DNA of 64,000 nucleotides from CABMKH01 sp040797625 (GTDB lineage Bacteria > Bacillota > Clostridia > Tissierellales > Tissierellaceae). Below the pieces are notes generated by a model that was not told the origin of the DNA, made no database searches, and saw only the letters and a list, made by a program, of their open reading frames with translations. This document shows, piece after piece, positions 24,705-34,155 of this stretch. The stretch is taken from the NCBI GenBank assembly GCA_052067355.1, contig JBQHQH010000001.1, positions 186,001-250,000 on the forward strand. The letters are read 5' to 3'. Position 1 is the first letter of the stretch. Each line of letters begins with the position of its first letter. Made by a program: the position numbers and the translations under genes.

Positions 24705-26813
24705 TTAGTATATTTCAAAATAGTTTTCTATGCCTTTAATGATACCTTCCACCATTTTATTTTGATATTCATCACTATACAATAGTTTCTCCTCTTCTGG
24801 ATTTGTTAAAAATCCTGTTTCTATAAGAACTGCTGGCATCCTTGTCTCTTTTATAACTACATATGCATTTGTCTTTACTCCCCTACTACTTGCACTAGTA
24901 GCTCTTATCAATTCATCAAATATAGACTTGGCAAGAGGATATTGTTCCTCTTCTTTTATCTTTGACTTATCTTTAGGCCAATAATATACTTCAATACCCT
25001 TTACAGCCTTATTATTTGTAAAAGAGTTACCATGTATACTTACAAATATATCTGCATTGTTAATATTTGCTATTCTAGCTCTTTCATATAGATCTACAAA
25101 TACATCTGTACTCCTAGTCATCAATGTATTATATCCCTTTGCTTTAAGACTATTATTCAATTTATTGGAAACACTTAAAGCTAAATCTTTCTCTCTTTTG
25201 CCTGTTATAGATGATGCTCCCGGATCACTTCCACCATGTCCTGCATCTATAACTATCAATCTATCTGATGGTTTTATATTTGAGTTTCTACTTATACTTA
25301 GTTCAATATTACGATCTCTTTCTCCTGAAAGGACCTCATACTCAATACTCTTCTTATACTTAAGCTGTACAACTACTTCATCCCTGTTTCTTAAAACATT
25401 TATCTCATCTACAAGTCCATCATTTAACTTTCCTACTCCACTTTCCAATTCTGTAGAATCAGACGGGATGACTATCTCTAACATCTTTTGTTCTGGATAA
25501 TTGTAGACTGAGTAACTTGTTCTATCCATATTTTCTATGTTCAATGTCCTCTGCTTTCCATCTACATCATAGGATATATACTCCCATATACTCTTTTCAG
25601 GGGTTATTATCATCTTATCATCTTCAGTATATATGTTTATATTAGAACTATCAGCTTCTCCCTTTACATCTAGTACCACTCTAACTATTCTATCTATAGA
25701 TTTATAATTATTATCTCCACTAAATTGAGAACCTCTAATTCCCTTGATAAACTCTAATTCATGATCATAACTGAATTCAGTCCCCTCTTCCAAAGATGAG
25801 TCCATCAAATCTATTACTATTCTCTTAGGATTATCTAACTTCATAATATTATATTTAGCATTACCTGCACCTTCGATGGTAATGGCCCTTCTGCCATCTA
25901 TATTCTCTACATCTATTTCTCCAATCTTATTTACAAATGAAACTATATTTGTCTTCTTATCCTGAGTCTCATATATATCATAGTCTAGCTCACCATCCAT
26001 CTTGATGACAATTCTAGTTACATATGGATCTGTAGAATGTTGAGAATACTCTATCCATTTAATATTTTTATCTGTTACTGGTATGGATACCGGACTATCT
26101 CCCGTCTTTGGAAGATCTAATTTTGCATTTTTAACATCTATAACTAGTTCATCTGAATCTCTGATCACCTTAGTATCGTATTGTAACCTTTCCTTACTTT
26201 TGATGATAAGCTTTTGTCCATCTGTACTTCCCTTATCTAGATAGATTTGAGTAATTGTGTTTTCCAATTCTTCATCTCCATCTTCTACTTCTTCTGTATC
26301 TTCATCATCACCAGAATCTTCATGTCTTGAATTTATAAATGGTATCTCTTTCTCAGTATCATACCCTATTTCATAGCCAAATATCTCTGATATAAATGCT
26401 AGTGGAACCATAGTACTAGCATCTTCTCCACCAAATGTAACTAATTTAGGTATAGAGTTTTTATCTAATATCCTTGATTCACCATTTAAACTAGCTAATG
26501 GACTATCAATAGTCAACTTTATCTCCTTATCACCATAGGTTATAGTTGCAGTCTTGGTCTTCTGTTCCCAATCTACCTTTGCACCATAGTTCTCTGCTAC
26601 AAATCTTACTGGTACCAATGTCCTATCTATATGAATAAAAGAGGGGATTTCTGATTCTAAAACTTGTCCATCTAATAATACATCTACTTGGCGTACCTTG
26701 ACACTACTTCCATTTACACCTACATAGATAAATCCATCTTTAGCCGCATATGTATTTGTTCCCAAAATTAGTAAAAATAGGGTAAAAACAAATATCCTTT
26801 TCCATCTCTTCAT
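24705..26813 (-). CDS. N-acetylmuramoyl-L-alanine amidase with wall-targeting domains
   Basis: A 702-residue secreted zinc amidase that cleaves the MurNAc-L-Ala bond of peptidoglycan. Its parts are: a signal peptide (IFVFTLFLLILGTNTYA), a copper-amine-oxidase-N1 module with RTLVPVRFVAENYGAKV near 68-90, an acidic linker near 170-185, two or three AMIN modules near 190-500, and a C-terminal Amidase_3 domain with IVIDAGHGGSDPGA (Zn His), DIFVSIHGNS (Zn His) and VLIETGFLTNPEEE (catalytic Glu). The Cu-amine-oxidase-N module is shared with the giant surface protein at 10421. CwlD or AmiC are the closest named relatives. Monocistronic, with its own terminator. Confidence 0.93.
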   Translation of the reverse strand: MKRWKRIFVFTLFLLILGTNTYAAKDGFIYVGVNGSSVKVRQVDVLLDGQVLESEIPSFIHIDRTLVPVRFVAENYGAKVDWEQKTKTATITYGDKEIKLTIDSPLASLNGESRILDKNSIPKLVTFGGEDASTMVPLAFISEIFGYEIGYDTEKEIPFINSRHEDSGDDEDTEEVEDGDEELENTITQIYLDKGSTDGQKLIIKSKERLQYDTKVIRDSDELVIDVKNAKLDLPKTGDSPVSIPVTDKNIKWIEYSQHSTDPYVTRIVIKMDGELDYDIYETQDKKTNIVSFVNKIGEIDVENIDGRRAITIEGAGNAKYNIMKLDNPKRIVIDLMDSSLEEGTEFSYDHELEFIKGIRGSQFSGDNNYKSIDRIVRVVLDVKGEADSSNINIYTEDDKMIITPEKSIWEYISYDVDGKQRTLNIENMDRTSYSVYNYPEQKMLEIVIPSDSTELESGVGKLNDGLVDEINVLRNRDEVVVQLKYKKSIEYEVLSGERDRNIELSISRNSNIKPSDRLIVIDAGHGGSDPGASSITGKREKDLALSVSNKLNNSLKAKGYNTLMTRSTDVFVDLYERARIANINNADIFVSIHGNSFTNNKAVKGIEVYYWPKDKSKIKEEEQYPLAKSIFDELIRATSASSRGVKTNAYVVIKETRMPAVLIETGFLTNPEEEKLLYSDEYQNKMVEGIIKGIENYFEIY

Positions 26814-26985
26814 TTAAACTTCCCCTCCACATTATGTCCTTATAAGTAATATCCCTAAGATATTTATATCATCTATTGAAATATTATGTCAACGAAATAA
26901 GCATTTTGTAATGATAATGTAATAAAGATAATAATATAATTCCATTTGGTTAAAATATCTATAAGAAAATTATAGGAGGCAGCTT

Positions 26986-27123
26986 ATGATCACTTGTTCA
27001 GAAAAATGTTTTCATGAGGAAGATGGGTTGTGTACACTAAAAGAGGTAAGTAAACCTTCCAGCACGCCTACAAAAGATTGTCCCTATTTTAAAGAAAAGT
27101 CCAATAAAAAAGAGGGGAATTAA
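26986..27123 (+). CDS. Tiny cysteine-rich protein
   Basis: A 45-residue protein starting MITCSEKCFHEEDG, with a strong TAGGAGG site before the ATG. Five Cys residues sit in the pattern C-x3-C, C and C (CSEKC, GLCTL, DCPYF). This is a small conserved clostridial family type with possible metal or redox binding; I do not know a function. It runs opposite to both neighbours. The terminator of the convergent symporter gene overlaps its last four codons, so its own 3' end shares that hairpin. Confidence 0.7.
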   Translation: MITCSEKCFHEEDGLCTLKEVSKPSSTPTKDCPYFKEKSNKKEGN

Positions 27124-27130
27124 CCCCTCT
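27105..27130 (-). terminator. Terminator of the symporter gene, overlapping the Cys-rich gene
   Basis: The stem AGAGGGG/CCCCTCT with an AATTAA loop carries a T-run on the minus strand. The stop codon TAA of the small plus-strand gene lies in the loop. Confidence 0.85.
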
Positions 27131-27147
27131 CTATTATACTCAATATT

Positions 27148-28419
27148 CTAAGCTTTTATCTTGCTTCTATCGTTAAATATATCTGTGTCTAATCCATCTT
27201 CTTGTTTAGCTATTATAGTCGTACAAACTGCATCACCTGTAACATTTATAGCAGTTCTACCCATATCTACCAATCTATCTATACCCATAATAAGAGCCAT
27301 ACCCTCTAGTGGAAGTCCGACAGATTCCAAAACCATAGATAACATTATAGCTCCAGCTCCTGGTACTCCTGCTGTACCTATGGAAGCTAGTGTAGCAGTC
27401 AATACTACAGTCAACATCATACCCATAGTAACGGGGATATTATATACTTGTGCCACAAAGAATGTAGCTATACCTTGCATTATTGCCGTTCCATCCATAT
27501 TAATAGTTGAACCTAAAGGTATAGTAAAAGAAGCTATCTCCTTAGAAATTCCCAGATCATTTTCACAGATATCTATTGATACTGGAAGTGTAGCTCCACT
27601 ACTTGCAGTGGAAAATGCTACTGACATAGCTGGAAGAAACTTCTTATAAAATGTTCCTATGGATAGGCCAGTCATAGTCTTAAAGAGTCCTCCATAGACC
27701 AATGTTGCATGTATTGCTAAGCCTATATATACACCTATTACGTATTTAGCCAATGGAATCAATGCAGCTAATCCTGTAGTTGCAAAAGTCCTAGCTATAA
27801 GTCCAAATACACCTATTGGTGCAAATAACATGACTATCTCTACTAACTTCATTATCAATTCATTTAAATCATTAAATAATGATAACAGCGCCTTGCCTTT
27901 CTCTCCCAATATAGATAGACCTATACCAGTCAAGATTGCAAATACTATGATTTGAAGCATATTACCTTCTGCCATAGCCTGAATTGGATTTCTAGGAACC
28001 ATTTCATATAGTATCTGTGTCAGTGGCGTTTTTTCCTTTATCGTAGTTTCTACAGCTTCAATAGCTCCCATATCTAAACCTATTCCAGGTTTTATTACTG
28101 AACCTAATATTAGAGCAATAACTATAGCCATTGCAGTTGTAGCCAAATAGAAAGCAATTGTCTTTACACCTATTCTACCTAATTTCTTAATATCTCCAAT
28201 ACTAGCTGCACCATTTACCAATGAAACAAATACCAATGGAACTACTAGCATCATGATAGATCTCAAGAAAACTTGCCCTATAAAATGGAAGATACCGTCG
28301 ATTAAAACAGCATCCCTAAATGTCCCTTCTGGTACATAATAAACAATAATTCCAGTTGCTAGTCCTATAACTAGAGCAATGAGGATCTTACTAGCCAAAC
28401 TCATCTTTTTCTTTTCCAC
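27148..28419 (-). CDS. Dicarboxylate/amino-acid:cation symporter (DAACS, glutamate/aspartate type)
   Basis: A 423-residue membrane transporter. The family hallmarks are intact: the re-entrant-loop serines AFSTASSGATLPVS near 275, the cation-site motif NMDGT near 310, and the TM8 acidic-substrate signature DMGRTAINVTGD near 391, whose Arg corresponds to the carboxylate-binding Arg of GltPh. It is therefore predicted to take up glutamate or aspartate with sodium or protons. Compare the second symporter at 36560, where both motifs are changed. GGAGG lies before the ATG. The terminator at 27105 ends the transcript. Confidence 0.92.
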   Translation of the reverse strand: MEKKKMSLASKILIALVIGLATGIIVYYVPEGTFRDAVLIDGIFHFIGQVFLRSIMMLVVPLVFVSLVNGAASIGDIKKLGRIGVKTIAFYLATTAMAIVIALILGSVIKPGIGLDMGAIEAVETTIKEKTPLTQILYEMVPRNPIQAMAEGNMLQIIVFAILTGIGLSILGEKGKALLSLFNDLNELIMKLVEIVMLFAPIGVFGLIARTFATTGLAALIPLAKYVIGVYIGLAIHATLVYGGLFKTMTGLSIGTFYKKFLPAMSVAFSTASSGATLPVSIDICENDLGISKEIASFTIPLGSTINMDGTAIMQGIATFFVAQVYNIPVTMGMMLTVVLTATLASIGTAGVPGAGAIMLSMVLESVGLPLEGMALIMGIDRLVDMGRTAINVTGDAVCTTIIAKQEDGLDTDIFNDRSKIKA

Positions 28420-28835
28420 TTGAATCCCTCCTTAATATATATTATTAATATAGTTCTAACTATAATTATAGTTTAGTTGCAATTTTTTGTCAATTCGAAA
28501 TCGTCTGAAATCTTGTTAAAAACCAAACACATAGCCCTGTCTAATCATGATGTAAAAAAATTGATATTAAAAAATCTTAAAATACAAAAGTGATTTGGAA
28601 TATTTGCAGTAAATAGAACTTATATCAGTTAGAGTATAGAACTCCATCTGATATAAGTTTTCTTTATACTTAGATTTGTCAATTTCCACAACACTATCTC
28701 CTCTGCGGAAAATAAGTTTAAGAGTGGTATAAGTGAAATCTTTAATTTTATGATTTGCCCGTACTCCAATAGATATAATCCATCATATAGAACTATCTTA
28801 ATATCTTTTCATGCTCTTTTGTCTAGTTTTTAACT
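28420..28835. other. Gene-free stretch between symporter and gatB2
   Basis: No open frame seen. It contains the dispersed hairpin copy B (28617-28661). No clear terminator of the AspRS/Gat operon is visible right after the gatB2 stop. Confidence 0.6.
28617..28661. repeat. Dispersed hairpin repeat, copy B
   Basis: ACTTATATCAG with an imperfect inverse CTGATATAAGT around GAGTATAGAACTC. On the plus strand a T-rich tail follows. It matches copies at 18301 and 52796. Confidence 0.7.
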
Positions 28836-30263
28836 TTATTTATTTAATCTATCTTTCATAATCTCAATAGTAAGTTGAGGATTTGCCTTTCCTTTAGTTC
28901 TTCCCATGACTTGCCCAATTAAAGATTGTAATGCCTTCTCATTTCCATCTATATATTCCTTTACTGCTCTTTGATTCTTACTAATCACTTCATCAATAAT
29001 AGGCAATAAAATAGCTTCGTCATTGATCTGTTCTAATCCCTTTTCCTTTACAATTTCTCTAGGAGATCTTGGCTCTTTCCACATATCTTCTATTATCTTC
29101 TTGCTAGTACTGCTGTTGATACTACCATCTTCAATTAAATTTACAAGTTCTGCTAGATATTCTGGTGAAAATGGTACTTTGAATTCTTCAATTCCAGTCA
29201 ATCTAAATATTTCAGATATCAAAAGATTAGCAAGTATCTTTGTGTTCTTTACTTTTTTAGCCGCCTGTTCAAAGTAGTTAGCAACTTCTTTAGATGAAAT
29301 CAATTGTTCTGCATCGTAACTACTAAGTCCATATTCTTTTATATATAGAGCTTTTCTTACATCTGGTAACTCAGGTAGCTCATCCTTTATCTTCTGTATT
29401 CTGTTATCATCTATGATAATAGGCATCAAATCTGGATCTGGAAGATATCTATAATCATGAGCATTTTCTTTTTTACGCATGGAATATGTCTTGCTTGTAT
29501 TCTGGTCAAAACGTCTAGTTTCCTGAATCAATTCCACTCCATCTTCAATAGCATTTATCTGTCTTTGAGACTCATATTCAATAGCTTTCATAATGGATTG
29601 GAAAGAATTTAGATTCTTCATCTCTACCCTTGTTCCAAATTCCTCCTCTCCCTTTTCCCTTACAGATAAATTTACGTCACAACGGAAAGAACCTTCGTTC
29701 ATCTTACAATCAGATACATCAATATACATCATAATAGCACGTAGTTTTTGTAAATATGCCCTCACCTCTTCTGCAGATCTAAGATCTGGTTCAGAGACTA
29801 TCTCTATTAAAGGTACACCACAACGGTTATAGTCTACTAAAGTACCACCTTCAGCCTTATGAACTAATTTCCCTGCATCTTCTTCTATATGAATTCTAGT
29901 TATACCTATTCTACTAGTCTTTCCATCTGTTTCAATGTCTAAATATCCATTATGACAGATAGGCAGATCATCTTGAGATATCTGATATGCTGTAGGTAAA
30001 TCTGGGTAGAAATAATGCTTTCTATCCTGTCTACCTGATCTAGTAATCTCACAATTTGTAGCTATCCCTGCACGAATAGCATAATTTACTACCTCTTCAT
30101 TTAACACAGGTAAAGCACCTGGAAATCCCATACATACAGGACAACAGTGACTATTAGGCTCACCACCAAATTCAGTAGTGCAGTTACAAAATATCTTTGT
30201 ATTAGTCTTTAATTCCACATGGACCTCTAGACCCATGACTAATTCATATTCTTTTTTACTCAT
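28836..30263 (-). CDS. gatB: GatB subunit of the Asn-regulated amidotransferase operon (second copy)
   Basis: A 475-residue GatB. It phosphorylates the side-chain carboxylate of Asp- or Glu-tRNA and transfers ammonia to it. It keeps MGLEVHVELKT (Mg site His and Glu), the zinc cysteines FCNC and HCCPVCMG, HIEEDAGKLVH, DYNRCGVPLIEIVSEPD, KMNEGSFRCDVN and the C-terminal YqeY-like helical region ending GKANPQLTIEIM. No loss of key residues is seen, in contrast to its partner GatA. Its ATG overlaps the gatA2 stop by one base. Last gene of the T-box / aspS-gatC / gatA2 / gatB2 operon. Confidence 0.93.
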   Translation of the reverse strand: MSKKEYELVMGLEVHVELKTNTKIFCNCTTEFGGEPNSHCCPVCMGFPGALPVLNEEVVNYAIRAGIATNCEITRSGRQDRKHYFYPDLPTAYQISQDDLPICHNGYLDIETDGKTSRIGITRIHIEEDAGKLVHKAEGGTLVDYNRCGVPLIEIVSEPDLRSAEEVRAYLQKLRAIMMYIDVSDCKMNEGSFRCDVNLSVREKGEEEFGTRVEMKNLNSFQSIMKAIEYESQRQINAIEDGVELIQETRRFDQNTSKTYSMRKKENAHDYRYLPDPDLMPIIIDDNRIQKIKDELPELPDVRKALYIKEYGLSSYDAEQLISSKEVANYFEQAAKKVKNTKILANLLISEIFRLTGIEEFKVPFSPEYLAELVNLIEDGSINSSTSKKIIEDMWKEPRSPREIVKEKGLEQINDEAILLPIIDEVISKNQRAVKEYIDGNEKALQSLIGQVMGRTKGKANPQLTIEIMKDRLNK

Positions 30264-31585
30264 TATACTTCACCTCCTACTTTATCTACCGCTTCACAGG
30301 CATATGCCATCTTCAATAGAGTATCTTCTCCATATATTGAACCTATAAAATGTAATCCAACTGAACTCTTCTCATATGGAACTACAATAGCTGGCAATCC
30401 AGTCATATTTGCAGCTAATGTATATTCTTTAAATCTAAAGCCATCTTCAGATAATGGCTCTGGGCATAATATTAAATCACAACTTTTAAATATATTATTG
30501 AATTCATTCTTTATCAATGTTCTAACTCTCTGTGCTTTTTTATAGTATCCTTCATATTGTTTGTCACTTACTACGAAATTTCCAAACAATATTTGCTTTT
30601 TAACTTCCATTCCAAATCCTTCAGAACGAGTCTTTCTATATAAATCTTCTACATCCTCATATTCATCTGTTCTATATCCATATCTCAATCCATCATATTT
30701 TGCAGCATTAGAAGCAACTTCTGCACTGGAAAGTATACTATATGCTGGAAGTACATAATCTAAAGAAGGAATGGATATCTTCTCTATACTAGCACCAAGT
30801 TCTTCTAGATCAGCTATTATCTGTGATATCTCTTTAGAATCCATATTCTTTTCAATATATTCCATAGGTAATCCAATCTTTAAACCCTTTACATCTCCAG
30901 TAAGCACTGATGTATAGTCCACCTTATCCCTTGAAATAGAAGTAGAATCTCTTCTATCCCATCCAACAATAGCATTTAACGCCAATGCCATATCCATTAT
31001 GTTTTTAGTAACAGGTCCAATTTGATCAAATGTAGTTGTATTACCAACAGCACCATATCTAGAGACCATACCATAGGTTGGTTTCATAAAGAAAACTCCA
31101 TTTTGTAAAGCTGAATATCTAGCACTTCCACCTGCATCAGAGCTCAATGCAAAGGCAGCTTGATTTTTTGAAATAGCAGTACCTGCTCTCATGCTAGTAT
31201 TTCCAAATTCACTTACGTCTATTTTCCCAATGATTATTGCATCTTCTTTTAAAAGCCATTCTACTACTGTAGCATCAAAAGGTGGTATATAGTTTTCCAA
31301 CATCTTAGATCCTGCTCTAGTTGGTATTCCCTTTGTTGATATATCATCTGTTACAGCTATTGGAATACCTGCAAACAAGCCTAACTTTTCTCCATCTTTA
31401 CGTCGTCTATCTATTTCTCTAGCTCTATCTACTGCTTCCTTTCTCATTATCTCTCTATATATCTTAAGATTTGAATTTTCTTTTTCAATTTCTTCTATAT
31501 ATCTCTCAACTAATTTTTCACTTGAAATTTCCCCATCTTTCATCATCTGTAATAACTGGGAAACATTCTTATTTAATAGTTCCAA
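30263..31585 (-). CDS. gatA: GatA homologue lacking catalytic Lys and cis-Ser (predicted pseudo-amidase)
   Basis: A 440-residue amidase-family protein, clearly GatA by FDATVVEWL, GMVSRYGAV and FDQIGPVTKNI. The amidase triad is Lys - cis-Ser - Ser. The Lys in GLPIAIKDNI is Thr79 here (GIPIAVTDDIS). The GGSSGGSAAAV loop holding the cis-Ser is deleted, making the region about 24 residues shorter. Only the nucleophile-position Ser154 (DAGGSAR) remains. The gene is otherwise full, open and in frame, so this looks like a maintained non-glutaminase subunit rather than decay. It follows aspS-gatC by 19 bases and overlaps gatB2. It may be structural only, or rely on free ammonia or the other GatA. Confidence 0.9.
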   Translation of the reverse strand: MELLNKNVSQLLQMMKDGEISSEKLVERYIEEIEKENSNLKIYREIMRKEAVDRAREIDRRRKDGEKLGLFAGIPIAVTDDISTKGIPTRAGSKMLENYIPPFDATVVEWLLKEDAIIIGKIDVSEFGNTSMRAGTAISKNQAAFALSSDAGGSARYSALQNGVFFMKPTYGMVSRYGAVGNTTTFDQIGPVTKNIMDMALALNAIVGWDRRDSTSISRDKVDYTSVLTGDVKGLKIGLPMEYIEKNMDSKEISQIIADLEELGASIEKISIPSLDYVLPAYSILSSAEVASNAAKYDGLRYGYRTDEYEDVEDLYRKTRSEGFGMEVKKQILFGNFVVSDKQYEGYYKKAQRVRTLIKNEFNNIFKSCDLILCPEPLSEDGFRFKEYTLAANMTGLPAIVVPYEKSSVGLHFIGSIYGEDTLLKMAYACEAVDKVGGEV

Positions 31586-31604
31586 AATTATCCCTCCTTA
31601 CCTT

Positions 31605-33701
31605 CTATTCAATAACATTAGGCACCAAGATATAGCCGTCTTCCTTGGTCTCTGCATTACTTAACAGATCTTCCACTGTAAATTCCCTCTCTACCTTGTC
31701 TTCTCTAGTAGCATTGTCTATTGGATTTACATATATAGTAGGTTCTATATCTTTCGTATCTACATCTATAATTTGAGAAGCAAAATCTATCCATTCTTTT
31801 AATTCTGACTCTAATTTATTTCTCTCTCCTTCTTCTATATTCAATTGAGAAAGTTCTGCAAGGGCATCTAAGTCAAAATTAGAAATATCTTCAATTTCTC
31901 TATCTTCTCCTTTAGATTTAGATTGACCTTCTTCAGCAGCACTTAGTTGTAAAACTTCTAATTGTTCTTGGCTTACAGTACTAGGAGCTTCACTTAATAG
32001 GCAAGTAGCATCCCTAGTCTTTGGAAATGCAATTACATCCCTAATACTATCTACCTTTGCCATCATCATGACTAATCTATCTAGTCCAAATGCAAACCCA
32101 CCATGAGGAGGAGTTCCATAAGAAAAAGCTTCAATTATAAAGCCAAATCTATCCTTGATATCTTCAGATGTAAGTCCCAAGATTTCAAACATCTTTTCTT
32201 GAATATCGCTGCGATGTATACGAATGCTTCCACTACCAAGTTCTACTCCATTTAATACAAAGTCATAGGACATAGCATTTATATTTTCTATATTATCTCC
32301 ACGAAGAAATTGATCTACTTCTACAGGCATTGTAAAAGGATGATGCATAGCTACATATCTTTCTTCTTCCTCTGACCATTCAAATAGTGGAAAATCCGTA
32401 ACAATGAGGAATTTAAATTCATCTTTGCTTCTTAATCCCAATCTATCTCCAATATCTAGACGTAAATTTCCTAAAGTCCTATATACTACAGGTAATTTGT
32501 CAGCACAGAATACCACTAAATCTCCTGGCTCTGCTTTTACTTCTTTTAAGATATCATCAACTTCTGATTCCTTTAAGAACTTTGTCAATAGAGTTCTCAA
32601 CTCTCCACTTGGCTCAATACCAATCCATGCCATACCTTGTGCACCGTAGGAGATCGCCTTATTAGTTAAATCATCTATCTCATTTCTTGAAAAAGAATTT
32701 CCACCTTTTATATTAATAGCTCTTACGGCTCCTCCATTATCTACTGCATTTCTAAACACCTTAAACCCACATTTCTTTGCAATATGACTTAAGTCTACTA
32801 TAGGCATTCCAAATCTTATATCTGGCTTATCTGAACCATATAGATCCATAGCCTCTTGATATGTCATACGTGGAAAGCTCTCAGTATATTCAATTCCCAT
32901 TACCTTTGAAAATACATGTTTAAATAATCCTTCAAGATATCTTAAAATATCTTCCTGACTTACAAAGGATAATTCCATATCTACTTGAGTAAACTCCGGC
33001 TGTCTATCAGCTCTTAAATCTTCATCACGAAAACATCTTGCTATTTGATAATATTTGTCTACTCCAGATACCATCAACAGTTGTTTAAATATCTGTGGAG
33101 ACTGAGGTAATGCATAGAACTTTCCTGGATGTACCCTACTAGGTACTAGATAATCTCTAGCTCCTTCTGGTGTACTCTTTGTCAATATGGGAGTCTCTAC
33201 TTCTAGAAAATCTGCATCTTCTAAATATCTCCTAATGGACTTAACAACTTCATGTCTTAGACGTAAATTTCTGTATATTTCTGGTCTTCTAATATCTAAA
33301 TATCTATGCTTTAATCTCAATTCTTCTCGTACATTTATCTTATCTTCTACTGGAAATGGTAGAGTTTTAGATCTTGACAATATTTCCAATTTCTCCGCTC
33401 TTAATTCAACAGTTCCAGTTGGAATATTTGGATTATATGTCTCTTCATCTCTCTTCTCTATAATCCCATTAACTGCTACTACATATTCATTTCTCAAGCC
33501 TTCTACTGTATTAAACAACTCCTGATCTAGCTTCATCTCATTAAATACTACTTGTAGAATCCCAGTCTTATCTCTTAGGTCTAAGAAGATAACACCACCC
33601 ATATCACGAGTTCGTTGAACCCATCCCATTACTGTTGCCGATTTACCTATATCTTCTTCTTTTATCTGGCCACAATAATGACTCCTCACAAAATTGCCCA
33701 T
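31605..33701 (-). CDS. aspS: Aspartyl-tRNA synthetase fused to GatC
   Basis: A 698-residue protein, about 100 longer than bacterial AspRS. Residues 1-590 are a complete class IIb AspRS: the OB-fold with RDMGGVIFLDLRDK, motif 2 FRDEDLRADRQPEFTQVD, the bacterial insertion (about 290-420) and motif 3 GFAFGLDRLVM. After a charged linker (KSKGEDREIEDIS) the last 93 residues are GatC: ALAELSQLNIEEGE, then IEPTIYVNP, ATREDKVER and LSNAETKEDGYILVP, parallel to the separate GatC at 47107. GatC wraps GatA and GatB, so the fusion tethers Asp-tRNA production to amidation. Controlled by an Asn T-box upstream. It is probably a non-discriminating AspRS, but this is inferred. Confidence 0.95.
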   Translation of the reverse strand: MGNFVRSHYCGQIKEEDIGKSATVMGWVQRTRDMGGVIFLDLRDKTGILQVVFNEMKLDQELFNTVEGLRNEYVVAVNGIIEKRDEETYNPNIPTGTVELRAEKLEILSRSKTLPFPVEDKINVREELRLKHRYLDIRRPEIYRNLRLRHEVVKSIRRYLEDADFLEVETPILTKSTPEGARDYLVPSRVHPGKFYALPQSPQIFKQLLMVSGVDKYYQIARCFRDEDLRADRQPEFTQVDMELSFVSQEDILRYLEGLFKHVFSKVMGIEYTESFPRMTYQEAMDLYGSDKPDIRFGMPIVDLSHIAKKCGFKVFRNAVDNGGAVRAINIKGGNSFSRNEIDDLTNKAISYGAQGMAWIGIEPSGELRTLLTKFLKESEVDDILKEVKAEPGDLVVFCADKLPVVYRTLGNLRLDIGDRLGLRSKDEFKFLIVTDFPLFEWSEEEERYVAMHHPFTMPVEVDQFLRGDNIENINAMSYDFVLNGVELGSGSIRIHRSDIQEKMFEILGLTSEDIKDRFGFIIEAFSYGTPPHGGFAFGLDRLVMMMAKVDSIRDVIAFPKTRDATCLLSEAPSTVSQEQLEVLQLSAAEEGQSKSKGEDREIEDISNFDLDALAELSQLNIEEGERNKLESELKEWIDFASQIIDVDTKDIEPTIYVNPIDNATREDKVEREFTVEDLLSNAETKEDGYILVPNVIE

Positions 33702-33755
33702 ATATATTCCTCCTATCTATTTCACTCTTTAACTTATAGCATAATATTTAAATAT

Positions 33756-34024
33756 AAAAAGCCTCTCATCCCTGATAAAGGGACGAAAGGCTTATTTTCG
33801 CGGTACCACCCAAATTGATTATCAAAATATGATAACCCACTTTTATTAGATACAAAAATTATATCCACTGCTGTAAAGTAGCAGCTACTTCTAAGTCTAC
33901 TAGTATAGAAATACTTTCGATTAGAAACTCCCAGATGTTTTTCAATTAAGAATCCGTATCGACCTCACACTGTCATCGACTCGCTTTAACTACCATCTCA
34001 ATCTACTCTTCTGATCATAATCTC
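33756..34024 (-). promoter_or_regulatory. T-box leader with AAC (Asn) specifier, upstream of aspS-gatC
   Basis: On the minus strand it shows Stem I closed by GATTA/TAATC, with CAGA/TCTG and GATTGAG/CTTAATT helices framing a loop with AGTA on one side and GAAAAACA on the other. It continues to the T-box core GGGTGGTACCGCG (33799-33811) and a terminator AAGCCTTTCGTCCC/GGGATGAGAGGCTT ending in TTTTT (33756-33793). The codon opposite AGTA and followed by a purine is AAC (33937-33939), so uncharged tRNA-Asn is the predicted ligand. A GAAC overlap that would also allow Glu is not present here. Confidence 0.9.
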
Positions 34025-34155
34025 TATCTATATTTATATCTTTATATTAAAATAAATATATACGATTTAAATTGTTTTGTCAAGGACTTATAGAAAAAAT
34101 ATTTGATTCTAAAATATTTTAACTCACAAATGATGTACCTAGTCTCATCTATATT

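Noticed and set aside
33930..33945. Dual Asn/Glu specifier in the T-box, as described for Clostridium acetobutylicum
   Set aside because: The loop reads GAAAAACA, so GAA and AAC do not overlap by a single-base shift. The predicted reading is Asn only.
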